Made by a program: the position numbers and the translations under genes. Positions 16,842-25,619 of a stretch of 64,000 bases of DNA are shown piece after piece. The notes below the pieces were generated by a model that ran no database searches, was not told the DNA's origin, and saw only the letters and a list, made by a program, of their open reading frames with translations. This stretch comes from Candidatus Puniceispirillum sp. Lineage in GTDB: Bacteria > Pseudomonadota > Alphaproteobacteria > Puniceispirillales > Puniceispirillaceae. The stretch lies in contig JADHOR010000007.1 of NCBI GenBank assembly GCA_016778895.1, positions 35,534-99,533 of the forward strand, read 5' to 3'. The stretch's first letter is position 1, and every line of letters begins with the position of its first letter.

Positions 16842-19800
16842 ATGAAATTTATAAATAAAGTTAATTTATCAAGTGACATATGGGGCGCGCCTGATGGGGT
16901 GGCGTCGTTGGCTTTGTTGCAGGTGGCACAGGCCGGCAAATCCTTTGTGTATGTGGCGCGTGATGACGTGCGCATGAATTTGATGGGCGATAGTTTAGCG
17001 CGGTTGTCGCCCGATTTGCGCCTGCTTGATTTTCCGGCGTGGGACTGCTTGCCATTTGACCGGCTGTCGCCGCAAGGTGGGCTGGTCGGGCGCCGGATTG
17101 AAACCCTTGCCCAGCTTGCCGCCGGTCAAGAAACCGTGCCAACGATCTTGCTAACAACGACCAATGCGATCTTGCAGCGGGTACCACCAAAATCTTATTT
17201 CACCGATAGCAGTTTGGTGATTGCTGCCGGTCAGGCGACGCGCGAAGGTGAAACCGGACAGGCATTGGGGCCTGCGGCCTTGGCCGATTATCTGGCGGGG
17301 CAGGCCTATTTGCGAACCGATACGGTGCGGGAAACCGGGGAATTTGCCGTTCGCGGCGGTATCCTTGATGTGTTCCCACCGGGGCAGCTATCACCTGCGC
17401 GGCTTGATTTCTTTGGTGATGATGTTGAAACCATCCGCAGTTTTGATCCAGCGACCCAGCGCAGTACGGGTGCAATCGACCAGTTAATCCTGCGGCCGGT
17501 TGCGGAATTTATGATGAACGAGGCAACGATTGCCCGCTTTCGCACCGGCTATCTGGCGTTGTTTGGCGCCACCGCTAGTCGTGACGCGCTGTATGAGTCA
17601 GTTTCAGCCGGTCGCAGCCACCCCGGGATTGAGCATTGGTTGCCGCTGTTTCATGGCAAAATGGCAAGCCTGACCGATTATTGCGCTGGCTGGCCGGTGG
17701 TTCTGGATCACGAAGCTGACGCCGCAATAGCCGCACGCTATGCGCAGATTAATGATTTTCACGCGGCGCGGCTGGCGCATGGTAATGATGATGCGGCCAG
17801 CCCATACCGGCCATTGGCGGTTGACAAGCTTTATCTTGCTGAGGCGGAAACCGAACAGGTTTTTGCAAATGGAAAAGCGTGCCGGCTATTTGCCTTTGCC
17901 CCACTGTCGGACAAGGCTGATGGGCCAAGCCAAGCCAAAGACCGAGCGAGCGCTCCGCAGGGGCAGGATGCAGGAGGGCGCGCCGCCAACCGGTTGGGAA
18001 AGGTCGAGGGCAATAGCGCGGTTCCCGAACTGGCTGGTCTGGTAACAGCCGAGCGCAATGCCCGCAAGCGCCCGATCATTGTCGGGTGCAGTTCACCAGG
18101 TGCGGCAAGCCGCCTAGCGGATCTATTGGCTGCATATCTGGGCGCGGCCGCACTGCAGCCGATTACCGCGATGGACGAGCTGGTGCCGGGCGGCTTTTAT
18201 GTGATGCAATGGCCGCTGGAAACCGGTTTTCAAACCGATCATTTAATCGTCGTGTCCGAGCCGGATATTTTTGGCCAACGGCTATCGCGTCCGCAATCCA
18301 AACGCGCCAAGGGTGATGATTTCCTGCGTGAGGTTAGCGCGCTTGAAACCGGCGATCTGGTGGTCCATGCCGAACATGGTATTGGCCGCTATGAGGGGCT
18401 GACCATTATCAACAGCGCCGGCGGTGATCATGATTGTTTGCATCTGGTTTATGCTGGCGGTGACAAGCTGTATTTGCCTGTTGAGAACATCGAGTTGCTA
18501 TCGCGCTATGGCAGTGCTGGCGGCGAGTCGCAGCTTGACCGGCTGGGGGGTGCCGCATGGCAGGCGCGGGTTGCGCGGATCAAGGGTCGTGTTCGGATTA
18601 TGGCCGAACAGCTGATCAAGATTGCCGCAACGCGTTATAAGGCACAAGCCGAGCCGTTAATTGCCGAAGATGGCAGTTTTGGTGAGTTTTGCGCGCGGTT
18701 CGCCTTTACCGAAACCGAAGACCAGTTGAACGCCATTAATGATGTTGTGACCGATCTTGCCTCGGGCAAGGCAAGTGACCGGCTGATTTGCGGTGATGTC
18801 GGGTTTGGCAAGACAGAAGTCGCGCTCCGCGCCGCCTTTATTGCGGCGATGGCGGGTTATCAGGTGGCATTGGTGGCGCCGACGACGTTGCTGGCGCGCC
18901 AGCATGGCAAGGTGTTTGTCGAACGGTTTGCCGGATTTCCGGTCAAGATTGGCGTATTGTCGCGAATGACGTCCAGTGCAGATGCACAGGCTATTCGAGA
19001 GGGGATTGCCACTGGTGAGATTCAGATTGCCATTGGAACGCACGCATTATTGGCGAAATCAATCGAGTTTAATCACCTCGGACTTTTGATTATTGACGAA
19101 GAACAGCATTTTGGTGTCGGACAAAAGGAACGTTTAAAAGAGCTTCGTGGCGACATTCACGTTTTAACGCTGTCGGCAACGCCGATCCCACGGACCTTGC
19201 AAATGGCACTGTCCGGGGTTCGGGAGATGTCGCTGATTGCAACGCCGCCGGTGGACCGTCTGGCGGTCCGTACCTTTGTTGGGCCGTGGGATGGGGTTGT
19301 GCTTCGTGAGGCGGTACAGCGGGAAATGTTTCGTGGGGGACAGGTCTTTGTTGTGTGTCCGCGCATTGATGGTATGCAGCGGGTCTATGACCGGCTTACC
19401 ACGCTGGCACCTGAAGCCCGCATTATTTCTGCGCATGGGCGGATGCCGGCAAATGAGCTGGATCAGGTGATGACGCGCTTTGCCGATGGCGAGGCTGATA
19501 TTCTGCTTTCAACCAACATTGTTGAGTCCGGCATTGATATTCCATCAGCTAATACGATGATTATCCACCGCGCTGATATGTTTGGCTTGTCCCAGCTTTA
19601 TCAGCTTCGTGGACGCGTTGGACGGGGTCGTCAGCGTGCCTACGCCTATCTGACGTCTGATCCCAAGCGTCTGTTGAGCCCGCAGGCGCGTCGCCGTCTT
19701 GAGGTGATGCAGACGCTGGATACGCTTGGTGCCGGATTCACCCTTGCATCTTACGATATGGATATTCGTGGGGCCGGTAATTTGCTTGGTGATGAGCAAT

Positions 19801-20357
19801 CGGGTCATGTGCGTGAGGTTGGGGTCGAACTATATCAGGAAATGCTGCGCCAGGCGGTTGATGCAGCCAAGTCTGGCCGCGGCTATGCGACAGATGATGA
19901 TGCCAAGCCTGCATGGACGCCGCAAATTAATCTTGGGCTGGAAATTCGCCTGCCAGAGGCCTATGTGCCAGATCTGACCGTGCGGCTGTCACTTTATCGC
20001 CGGATTGCTGATCTGGCCGATCCGCAGGCAACTGATATTTTGATTGCCGAACTGGTCGACCGGTTTGGCGGTCTGCCCGATCCGGTAAAAAACCTTTTTT
20101 CGGTGATTGAATTGAAACAATTATGTCGGTTGGCAAATGTTGAAAAAATTGACGCCGGGCCCAAAGGTCTTTCGCTGTCTTTTCGCGATAATCATTTTGC
20201 CCGTCCTGATGCACTAATCGGCTGGATTGCCGGCCAGAGTGGGCGGGTTCAGCTTCGCGCCGATCACCGTCTAGTAGTGGTAACGCCGTTACCAAAGCCG
20301 GAAATGCAGCCTGATGCGTGCAAACAGACTCTGCAAGAACTGGTCGCCCTTTTGTAG
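16842..20357 (+). CDS. mfd: Transcription-repair coupling factor Mfd
   Basis: ATP-dependent translocase that removes RNA polymerase stalled at DNA lesions and recruits UvrA. The 1171 residues show the UvrB-homology region (about 1-400; DFPAWDCLPFDRLSPQ, VRGGILDVFPPG), the polymerase-interaction domain (about 490-560; LETGDLVVHAEHGIGRYEGL), Walker A GDVGFGKTE near 651, the DEEQ box in LIIDEEQHFGV near 751, ATPIPRTLQMALSG, and GRVGRGRQRAYAYL, followed by the C-terminal UvrA-regulating TRCF domain. Residues about 355-405 form a low-complexity Ala/Gly/Arg-rich insertion between domains. The length matches the family. It follows sdhE by 4 nt. Confidence 0.97.
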   Translation: MKFINKVNLSSDIWGAPDGVASLALLQVAQAGKSFVYVARDDVRMNLMGDSLARLSPDLRLLDFPAWDCLPFDRLSPQGGLVGRRIETLAQLAAGQETVPTILLTTTNAILQRVPPKSYFTDSSLVIAAGQATREGETGQALGPAALADYLAGQAYLRTDTVRETGEFAVRGGILDVFPPGQLSPARLDFFGDDVETIRSFDPATQRSTGAIDQLILRPVAEFMMNEATIARFRTGYLALFGATASRDALYESVSAGRSHPGIEHWLPLFHGKMASLTDYCAGWPVVLDHEADAAIAARYAQINDFHAARLAHGNDDAASPYRPLAVDKLYLAEAETEQVFANGKACRLFAFAPLSDKADGPSQAKDRASAPQGQDAGGRAANRLGKVEGNSAVPELAGLVTAERNARKRPIIVGCSSPGAASRLADLLAAYLGAAALQPITAMDELVPGGFYVMQWPLETGFQTDHLIVVSEPDIFGQRLSRPQSKRAKGDDFLREVSALETGDLVVHAEHGIGRYEGLTIINSAGGDHDCLHLVYAGGDKLYLPVENIELLSRYGSAGGESQLDRLGGAAWQARVARIKGRVRIMAEQLIKIAATRYKAQAEPLIAEDGSFGEFCARFAFTETEDQLNAINDVVTDLASGKASDRLICGDVGFGKTEVALRAAFIAAMAGYQVALVAPTTLLARQHGKVFVERFAGFPVKIGVLSRMTSSADAQAIREGIATGEIQIAIGTHALLAKSIEFNHLGLLIIDEEQHFGVGQKERLKELRGDIHVLTLSATPIPRTLQMALSGVREMSLIATPPVDRLAVRTFVGPWDGVVLREAVQREMFRGGQVFVVCPRIDGMQRVYDRLTTLAPEARIISAHGRMPANELDQVMTRFADGEADILLSTNIVESGIDIPSANTMIIHRADMFGLSQLYQLRGRVGRGRQRAYAYLTSDPKRLLSPQARRRLEVMQTLDTLGAGFTLASYDMDIRGAGNLLGDEQSGHVREVGVELYQEMLRQAVDAAKSGRGYATDDDAKPAWTPQINLGLEIRLPEAYVPDLTVRLSLYRRIADLADPQATDILIAELVDRFGGLPDPVKNLFSVIELKQLCRLANVEKIDAGPKGLSLSFRDNHFARPDALIGWIAGQSGRVQLRADHRLVVVTPLPKPEMQPDACKQTLQELVALL

Positions 20358-20411
20358 ATTAAAATGTTGTCGCGGCTGTTTCTGACCGGCAATTTGGGAG
20401 GCTGTTTCGGC

Positions 20412-21041
20412 CTAGGTTGTCGGTTTCACCAGACAGGCATCAATGGCCGGGATCAGATGTTCGGGCATATGCGCACCAGCGATGGCATACTGACCCGCAA
20501 ACACCATAAAGGGAACGCCATCAACCCGCAATTGACGCGCCATCTCGATATCATTGGTGATCTGCCGGTCAAGGGCCGGATCGGCAAGGTGATCAGGGTT
20601 AATCTCGACGCCCCGTTCGCCAGCAATTCTGGCCAGTTCCTGATCATCGCCAATATCGCGGCCATCAAGAAAATAGGCCTGGAAGAAGGCGTCGCTTAAA
20701 TCATGCCCCGCTGCCGCCGCGGCCAGAAGATAGCGATGTGTCTTGCGGCTGTCAGGGGTACGCTTGATCGCGTCAAAATTAAAATTGATACCGCTTTCAA
20801 GGCCTGCTGTGACGATTCTGCCATAAACCGCCTGCGCGGCATTGCCAAATTTTCCAAGCAGGTAGGCGCCGCGGTCCATGCCATCTGCGGGCATCGATGG
20901 GTTAAGCAGAAAACAGCGCCAGATATAGCGAGGGGTGACTTGCGGGCGGGCGGCAAAGGCGGCATCTAGGCGCTTTTTCCCGACATAGCACCATGGGCAA
21001 ATGATATCTGCATAAATTTCAACATCAACAAATTGGCTCAT
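20412..21041 (-). CDS. DsbA-family FrnE-like thiol oxidoreductase
   Basis: Cytoplasmic thioredoxin-fold protein of 209 residues; there is no signal peptide. The active-site CPWC lies at residues 16-19 in YADIICPWCYVGKKRLDAAF, which is the hallmark of the FrnE branch of the DsbA superfamily. The helical insertion and the cis-proline loop VDGVPFMVFAGQYAIAGA near 170 are in place. Family members act as disulfide isomerases or polyketide-associated oxidoreductases; the substrate here is unknown. The gene stands alone, converging on mfd across a 54-nt gap and divergent from the PNPOx-like gene. Confidence 0.9.
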   Translation of the reverse strand: MSQFVDVEIYADIICPWCYVGKKRLDAAFAARPQVTPRYIWRCFLLNPSMPADGMDRGAYLLGKFGNAAQAVYGRIVTAGLESGINFNFDAIKRTPDSRKTHRYLLAAAAAGHDLSDAFFQAYFLDGRDIGDDQELARIAGERGVEINPDHLADPALDRQITNDIEMARQLRVDGVPFMVFAGQYAIAGAHMPEHLIPAIDACLVKPTT

Positions 21042-21291
21042 CTTTGCTATCCTTCACCGCGGTTTGACCCTATCGAAACCTATTTGCGGTGGGCTTGGCA
21101 AGCAAAGAGATCAGCGTGATGCACAGGCGGCACCTTTGTCCGGTGCTGAAATCATGCTAGATAAGGAACATAGCCATTGCGAAGCCATCTTGGAAAATCG
21201 CATGCCGTTTAAACGCAGTATGGTTCGTAACTAATTGTTTCAGGATTATTGTTTTGAATATCTTTTTCGTTGATTGTTTGGGATAGCACCG

Positions 21292-21810
21292 ATGCAGGAA
21301 AATACCGCTTTTGAAGAATCGTCCGGAATGCAGCGGGAAAAGATCGAGGCGGCACGCGATGGTCTGTTGCAGCTTCGCACCCTGCAGTTGGCCGTCAACA
21401 GCCAGCAGGGCAGTCCTGAAATGGGCGTGTCGCCATTTATCCGGCGCGATGATGGATTATATATTTTTACCAGCCACCTGTCGCAGCATGTTCGTGACCT
21501 GATGGCTTCTGGCACGGCCACTTGTATGCTGTGTGCGGATGAGTTGAAAAGCCAGAATATCTGGGCGCGTAATCGGATGAAATTCACCGTCGATGCTATC
21601 GAAATCATGCGCGATGATGCAAGATTTGACGGGCTTTGTGATGATTTCGCCAGTGCCCATGGCCCGACCATGGATCTGATCCGTAATTTTGGTGATTTTC
21701 ATATGTTCCAGCTAACGCCGCGTGATGGGGTTTTGGTTCTCGGCTTTGCCAAGGCCTTTACGGTGACCGGCGCTGGCTTTGATATTGCCGCACATATAAG
21801 CAAGGCCTAG
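21292..21810 (+). CDS. HugZ-like pyridoxamine 5'-phosphate oxidase-fold protein
   Basis: A 172-residue split-barrel protein. The segments VNSQQGSPEMGVSPFIRRDDGLYIFTSHLSQHVRDLMASGTATCMLCAD match the FMN/heme-binding barrel of the PNPOx-like/HugZ group, and the tail DGVLVLGFAKAFTVTGAGFD resembles the HugZ C-terminal region that contributes to heme handling in characterised members. Heme degradation or storage is possible, but the iron-ligand histidine cannot be assigned with certainty. An in-frame TTG at 21274 gives six more residues; I prefer the ATG at 21292, which has GGGAT upstream. It ends 4 nt before the GST-like gene and is probably translated with it. Confidence 0.75.
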   Translation: MQENTAFEESSGMQREKIEAARDGLLQLRTLQLAVNSQQGSPEMGVSPFIRRDDGLYIFTSHLSQHVRDLMASGTATCMLCADELKSQNIWARNRMKFTVDAIEIMRDDARFDGLCDDFASAHGPTMDLIRNFGDFHMFQLTPRDGVLVLGFAKAFTVTGAGFDIAAHISKA

Positions 21811-21814
21811 GGCC

Positions 21815-22480
21815 GTGGTGGATGAGGGCCAGCTGCCCACTTTTTGGAGTTTTCGGCGTTGCCCCTATGCGATGCGGGCGCGCCTTGCGATCGCGGCAAG
21901 CGGGGAGGTGGTTCGTCTGCGTGAGATTTTGCTTCGGAACAAACCAGAGGCGTTTCTCTCGGCATCTCCCAAAGGCACAGTACCGGTATTAGTGCTTGCG
22001 GATGGAACAGTCATTGATGAAAGCCGTGATGTCATGTTTTGGGTGCTTGGCCGCAACGATCCAGACGGCTGGCTAACGATCTGGCGGCAAGATCCGCAGA
22101 GGGTCACAGCATTTCTTGATCGGCTGGATGGTCCGTTTAAAGATGACCTCGATCGGTATAAATATGCCAGCCGCTATGCTGGTGCCGATGCAAAGGCGCA
22201 TCAGGCCAGCGGTGCCGGATTTCTGCATGAATTGGACAAGGCGCTGGAACAGACAGGTGCGCTGTCGGGGACAAATCTGGGAATTCTGGATTTTGCCAGC
22301 CTGCCGTTTGTCCGCCAATTTCGAATAGCCAACCCGGATTGGTTTGATGCCCAGCCATGGCCGCATCTTTCTGTATGGCTTCAGGCATTTTTAGACTCAG
22401 CAAGGTTTCAGCAAATCATGGAAAAATATCCGCAATGGAACGAGGGCGCATCGCCAATAATTTTTCCAACACCGGGCTGA
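21815..22480 (+). CDS. Glutathione S-transferase family protein
   Basis: A 221-residue protein with the thioredoxin-like N-terminal domain of GSTs: FWSFRRCPYAMRARLAIAASG near residue 10, SPKGTVPVLVLADG with the cis-proline near 55, and the glutathione-binding IDESRDVMFWVLG near 70. The C-terminal half is an all-alpha GST domain. The CPYA motif (Cys followed by Pro) resembles omega/beta-class or glutaredoxin-2-like GSTs with a catalytic cysteine. Start is GTG at 21815 (or the adjacent GTG at 21818), four bases after the HugZ-like stop, which suggests a two-gene operon. Confidence 0.88.
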   Translation: MVDEGQLPTFWSFRRCPYAMRARLAIAASGEVVRLREILLRNKPEAFLSASPKGTVPVLVLADGTVIDESRDVMFWVLGRNDPDGWLTIWRQDPQRVTAFLDRLDGPFKDDLDRYKYASRYAGADAKAHQASGAGFLHELDKALEQTGALSGTNLGILDFASLPFVRQFRIANPDWFDAQPWPHLSVWLQAFLDSARFQQIMEKYPQWNEGASPIIFPTPG

Positions 22481-22585
22481 AAATTCAGACTTTGTTCAAG
22501 CAGTATGCCGATGTTTGTGACGCTGGTAGTGTGCGGTTTTGCCGCTTTAGCATTGATTAGGCATTTAATCATTGTATTGATGGTT

Positions 22586-22607
22586 TGACGCTGGTTGATA
22601 TACGTCA
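22586..22607. promoter_or_regulatory. Palindrome TGACG-N12-CGTCA, possible activator site
   Basis: Perfect 5-bp inverted repeat TGACG (22586-22590) and CGTCA (22603-22607) with a 12-nt spacer, centred about 77 bp upstream of the sigma-54 -24 element. Bacterial enhancer-binding proteins usually bind dyads 80-150 bp upstream of the start, so position is suitable. Short dyads occur by chance, so this is suggestive only. Confidence 0.35.
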
Positions 22608-22673
22608 GCTGAAGCCAAAAAAACGTTAAAGTTATATTGGCGGTCAATTAATGGCGGCGTCTTAGCAGCAGTC

Positions 22674-22689
22674 TGGCACAAAATTTGCG
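22674..22689 (+). promoter_or_regulatory. Sigma-54 (RpoN) -24/-12 promoter
   Basis: TGGCACAAAATTTGCG matches the consensus TGGCACrNNNNTTGCW at every invariant position; the GG (22675-22676) and GC (22687-22688) dinucleotides have exactly the required spacing. Transcription would start near 22700, leaving a short leader of about 29 nt with a strong GGGAGG ribosome binding site before the ATG at 22729. The placement directly in front of a gene makes it far more than a chance match. Confidence 0.8.
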
Positions 22690-22728
22690 TCTATTGGTGG
22701 CTTCAGCAAACCATGGGAGGTAGGCGTT

Positions 22729-22995
22729 ATGGCACCAAAATTGGACTCGGACTTAATTGTTGATGTAATTGAGGCAACCATCCGCGTATTGATTGAAACT
22801 GGCCTCAGCAGGGAGGAGGCGTTGCAGGTAATGCTTAGTCAGGTCGCTTCGCAAGTGTCGCCTGAGGTGATGAAAATCGCCACCGATCTGAACCAAAAAT
22901 ATCATCAGGATTTCTGTTATGCTGAATGGGATGAGGTAGCATCAAAACAGGACAAACCGGTAGGCTCGGCAGAATTTGCCTTTGGCCCGCTCTAG
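22729..22995 (+). CDS. Conserved-looking small protein, unknown function, sigma-54-driven
   Basis: I do not recognise this 88-residue protein. It is acidic and mostly helical in appearance; residues 6-60 (DSDLIVDVIEATIRVLIETG followed by LSREEALQVMLSQVASQVSP) look like a three-helix bundle, then a more polar tail with one Cys (HQDFCYAEWDEV). No signal peptide or membrane segment is evident. The gene is convincingly real: it has a GGGAGG Shine-Dalgarno nine bases before the ATG, a consensus sigma-54 promoter 40-55 bases upstream, and it stands alone between a GST gene and the convergent aconitase X pair. Sigma-54 control suggests a role in nitrogen, stress or envelope physiology, which is inference. 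Confidence 0.8.
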   Translation: MAPKLDSDLIVDVIEATIRVLIETGLSREEALQVMLSQVASQVSPEVMKIATDLNQKYHQDFCYAEWDEVASKQDKPVGSAEFAFGPL

Positions 22996-23067
22996 GGCTG
23001 CATTGGCATTTGCACTGGCATAACCTGCCAGCTGGCTTTGTCGCAATCTCGAAGCCAAAATTTTGGT

Positions 23068-23475
23068 CTAACCAAGGATTCTAACCTCACCGACCGCAGG
23101 GTCAATCTCGACGGTTTGGCCGGTTTTGATAAGGCAGGTCACATCACCATCTTCGAACCGGTCGCACATGGTCATGTTGGCAAGGGCTGCACCCTGCACC
23201 AAAATGGAGTTTGCCTGATTGAACAATATCGCTTTTGGGGTGATGCCCCGCGCGGTCATTTCATGCAGCATCCATGCGGTAGCGACGCCACCCTTTGCCG
23301 TATTAAACACCAGAATCTTCTGATCATAGGACTGACTGGCAAGCTTATGCTGCGGTCGTGAAAAAATTCCCTTGATCCGGTCGAGATCATAACGTGCGGA
23401 AAAATTATCATCGGCGACAAGCGCTTCGCCAATAACTTTTGGGCCAACGCCCTTGTGGCATTTTAACAGCTTCAT
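23068..23475 (-). CDS. Aconitase X small (swivel) subunit
   Basis: A 135-residue protein matching the DUF126/AcnX swivelling domain: residues GVGPKVIGEALVADDNFSARYDLD, then GVATAWMLHEMTARGITPKAILFNQ and the C-terminal GDVTCLIKTGQTVEIDP. It is the mobile domain that closes over the Fe-S active site of the large subunit. The ATG at 23475 overlaps the large-subunit stop as ATGA, so translation is coupled; an upstream extension to 23511 shows no family similarity. It converges on the sigma-54-driven 88-residue gene across about 70 nt that contain GCCAGCTGGC and CCAAAATTTTGG palindromes. Confidence 0.9.
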   Translation of the reverse strand: MKLLKCHKGVGPKVIGEALVADDNFSARYDLDRIKGIFSRPQHKLASQSYDQKILVFNTAKGGVATAWMLHEMTARGITPKAILFNQANSILVQGAALANMTMCDRFEDGDVTCLIKTGQTVEIDPAVGEVRILG

Positions 23476-24701
23476 TTGACAATCTCTCCATGGATAGCTG
23501 CAGTGACACAATCGGCCATGCTGGCAAGCACTGGCTGATAGCCATAACCGCCAAGAATATTAACAATTTTGGCCGAGTTACTTAGCAAACGAACCCAGCC
23601 ATTTGCCTCGCCAATCTCGCGCGCATATTGTTGGTAAAAGCAGGTGCCCTCAAGAACCGTGCCACCAGCTGACTCGATCTTATCGATAAAACCCATCCGG
23701 AGGGCATCGCCATAGACCTGCGGTGAGGTGCATACAATCATTGGTAATTTCAGTTTTTGTCCATTAACGAAGCTAGCTACCTGATCCATCTCGACAATTG
23801 ATAATTGTGGCGCGGCAAACACCACCACATCAGGCTTTTCACCTTTGTCGGCAAAATTGCCAGCCAGTGCGGCAAGATCAGCATCGGTGATTTTGGTAAC
23901 CGGCAGGTCATTGGCTCCAACCGCTGCCAGATTTGGTGCTTCGGGTGTAATGCCGATCATATGAAATAGCGGTATTGACCCATAGCTTGCCATGGCGGCG
24001 CCAAAATGTTTGATTTCATCCGATGTTGGGACGCGCTCGATCCCCTCGATAACAGGGACTTCCCAATAGGATCCTGCCATCCGGCCAATCACCGCGCCAA
24101 GAATCCCCCAATCGGTTAGCTCTTTTGGCTGGCATGTCACCCGAAAGCGGCGGGTTGCCGCGCGGTTTTGGTCGAGATGCAGGCCGTATCGCGGGGTTCG
24201 GCCGGTTAAGCCGGCGGCGAGTGCCGAGGGGCCGCCCTCAAAGTTTGAGCGGGCACCGCAAACGCTGTTGGAATAGATCACGACACCGGTATCACCATAG
24301 GCAACATGATCGCCAAGCAATGGCGGCATTATTGTCTGATAATTGACGCAAGTATTCGTCATCATGATGCCAATCGCCTCACAGGCTGCAATAAAGCGGC
24401 GCTCAATATTGGCCATCTCTTCGGTCTGGCCAAGCGGCCGGTAATGTTTCAAATCAACCCCACGCGGATCGGTAATCATTGGGATCGCTACGCGGCCACC
24501 ATCATTGGCAATCGACTCCATGAAATCGACACCGGCATTTCCCACCGATTCCGGGTCAGCCATCATATGGGCCTGACTTACCGCCACCATGTCTTTGGCG
24601 TCAAAGAACTCGCCTACCTTAATTTGATGATCGATTGCCCATTGTTTGGCTTTACCAAATTCGCCATTGAGCATGGCCTTTTCTTCGTCGCTCAGATGCA
24701 T
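23472..24701 (-). CDS. Aconitase X catalytic (large) subunit, DUF521
   Basis: A 409-residue iron-sulfur dehydratase subunit. It shows the AcnX landmarks HLSDEEKAMLNGEFG at the N-terminus, NTCVNYQTIMPPLLGDHVAYGDTGVVIYSNSVCGARSNFEGGP in the middle with conserved cysteines and serine, and IVCTSPQVYGDALRMGFIDKIESAGG plus a late Cys (EGTCFYQQYA) near the end. Known bacterial members with separate subunits dehydrate cis-3-hydroxy-L-proline to pyrroline-2-carboxylate; archaeal ones act on mevalonate 5-phosphate. Proline-derivative catabolism is the more likely role here, but no hydroxyproline racemase or ketimine reductase is adjacent, so the substrate stays open. Confidence 0.9.
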   Translation of the reverse strand: MHLSDEEKAMLNGEFGKAKQWAIDHQIKVGEFFDAKDMVAVSQAHMMADPESVGNAGVDFMESIANDGGRVAIPMITDPRGVDLKHYRPLGQTEEMANIERRFIAACEAIGIMMTNTCVNYQTIMPPLLGDHVAYGDTGVVIYSNSVCGARSNFEGGPSALAAGLTGRTPRYGLHLDQNRAATRRFRVTCQPKELTDWGILGAVIGRMAGSYWEVPVIEGIERVPTSDEIKHFGAAMASYGSIPLFHMIGITPEAPNLAAVGANDLPVTKITDADLAALAGNFADKGEKPDVVVFAAPQLSIVEMDQVASFVNGQKLKLPMIVCTSPQVYGDALRMGFIDKIESAGGTVLEGTCFYQQYAREIGEANGWVRLLSNSAKIVNILGGYGYQPVLASMADCVTAAIHGEIVK

Positions 24702-24853
24702 CAGCGGAGCTCTTGTTTTGGTTGCTGCTGGGGGTTAAGGATACTCATATTGATTGGAGCTCGCCAAGGGTAAAATAGCGTGGCCTTGTTAAAGAAGGTT
24801 TTCATGCCCATTTAGCAGTGTAGGGGCAGAGCATTAGCAATGGATGTTGTTCG

Positions 24854-25255
24854 ATGATTGAAGTGTTTTTTGACGGTAAATGCGGACTTTGCAGTAAAGA
24901 AATTGCTTATTACCGGCGTATCGCCCCAATCGGCACTTTTTCGTGGATGGATATTGCCGCTGATGCGTCCCCACTGGCCGCGCACGGAATTACCCAGGCT
25001 GCAGCGCTTCGTTATCTTCACGTTCGTGATGCAGCCGGCCACTGGCATATTGGCGCGCCAGGCTTTGCTGTCATCTGGCAACAGCTAGCCTATTGGCGAT
25101 TATTGGCGGTATTAATGCGCCTGCCGTTGATTAGGCAGGTCGTAAACGCCGTTTATATAAGGTTTGCAGATTATAGATTTGCTAAGCTGGATCATTGCCA
25201 ATTAGCCCAAAGCCAGATCGTCCAAAATCAGCACCCGAAGAATCAGGTCAATTGA
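24854..25255 (+). CDS. DCC-family (DUF393) thiol-disulfide oxidoreductase-like protein
   Basis: A 133-residue protein whose first 15 residues hold the name-giving motif FFDGKCGLCSKEIAYYRR (Asp-Gly-x-Cys-x-x-Cys) of DUF393, a thioredoxin-like family. The rest, including the GAPGFAVIWQQLAYWRLLAVLMRLPLIRQVVNAVY stretch, matches the conserved amphipathic C-terminal part where members often contact the membrane. Substrate unknown. It is divergent from the aconitase X pair across a 152-nt intergenic region and has no operon partner; the facing gene on its 3' side is convergent. Confidence 0.88.
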   Translation: MIEVFFDGKCGLCSKEIAYYRRIAPIGTFSWMDIAADASPLAAHGITQAAALRYLHVRDAAGHWHIGAPGFAVIWQQLAYWRLLAVLMRLPLIRQVVNAVYIRFADYRFAKLDHCQLAQSQIVQNQHPKNQVN

Positions 25256-25279
25256 ATTCTAGGCAAATTGATGAACCGA

Positions 25280-25582
25280 CTAAATGCCCTCAAGAACAAT
25301 CAAGGAAGCAGATGAGTTTGCCAGCCTTATTGCCTTGATCGGCGCATATTCGGGGTTGTCCAGAAAAGCATGGGCGGCGGTGCGTGACGGGAATTTAATT
25401 AGCACGATGCGGGTCGGCTCCCATAACTCATTCTGCACGATATCCATGGCGCTGCCGCGGGTAAGATAAACCCCGCCAAAGCTCTCGACAATCGGCGCTG
25501 CTGCTGCCTTGTAATCTTCATAGGCGACCGGATCAGTTATTTTCGTATCTAACAGGATATACGCGGGTTTCTCGGCGCTCAT
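25280..25582 (-). CDS. DUF1330 family protein
   Basis: A 100-residue ferredoxin-like alpha/beta-barrel protein of the DUF1330 family, recognised from AYILLDTKITDPVAYEDYKAA at the N-terminus, the central FGGVYLTRG and LIKFPSRTAAHAFLDNPEYAPIKAIR. Function of the family is not established; dimeric alpha/beta-barrel domains of this type are often small monooxygenase-like or substrate-binding proteins. I start at the ATG at 25582, which has GGGGAT upstream, instead of an in-frame TTG at 25606. It follows the HAD-family gene on the same strand after 37 nt and is probably co-transcribed. Confidence 0.85.
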   Translation of the reverse strand: MSAEKPAYILLDTKITDPVAYEDYKAAAAPIVESFGGVYLTRGSAMDIVQNELWEPTRIVLIKFPSRTAAHAFLDNPEYAPIKAIRLANSSASLIVLEGI

Positions 25583-25619
25583 CGGATGATCCCCATAAAT
25601 TGACAATTAAACTGTTGTC

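Noticed and set aside
20364..20699. Plus-strand open frame after mfd
   Set aside because: Overlaps the FrnE-like gene in antisense; no ribosome binding site and no family resemblance.
23020..23066. GCCAGCTGGC and CCAAAATTTTGG palindromes between convergent genes, considered as a bidirectional terminator
   Set aside because: Neither has a loop or a T-run; they are self-complementary words without the form of a terminator.
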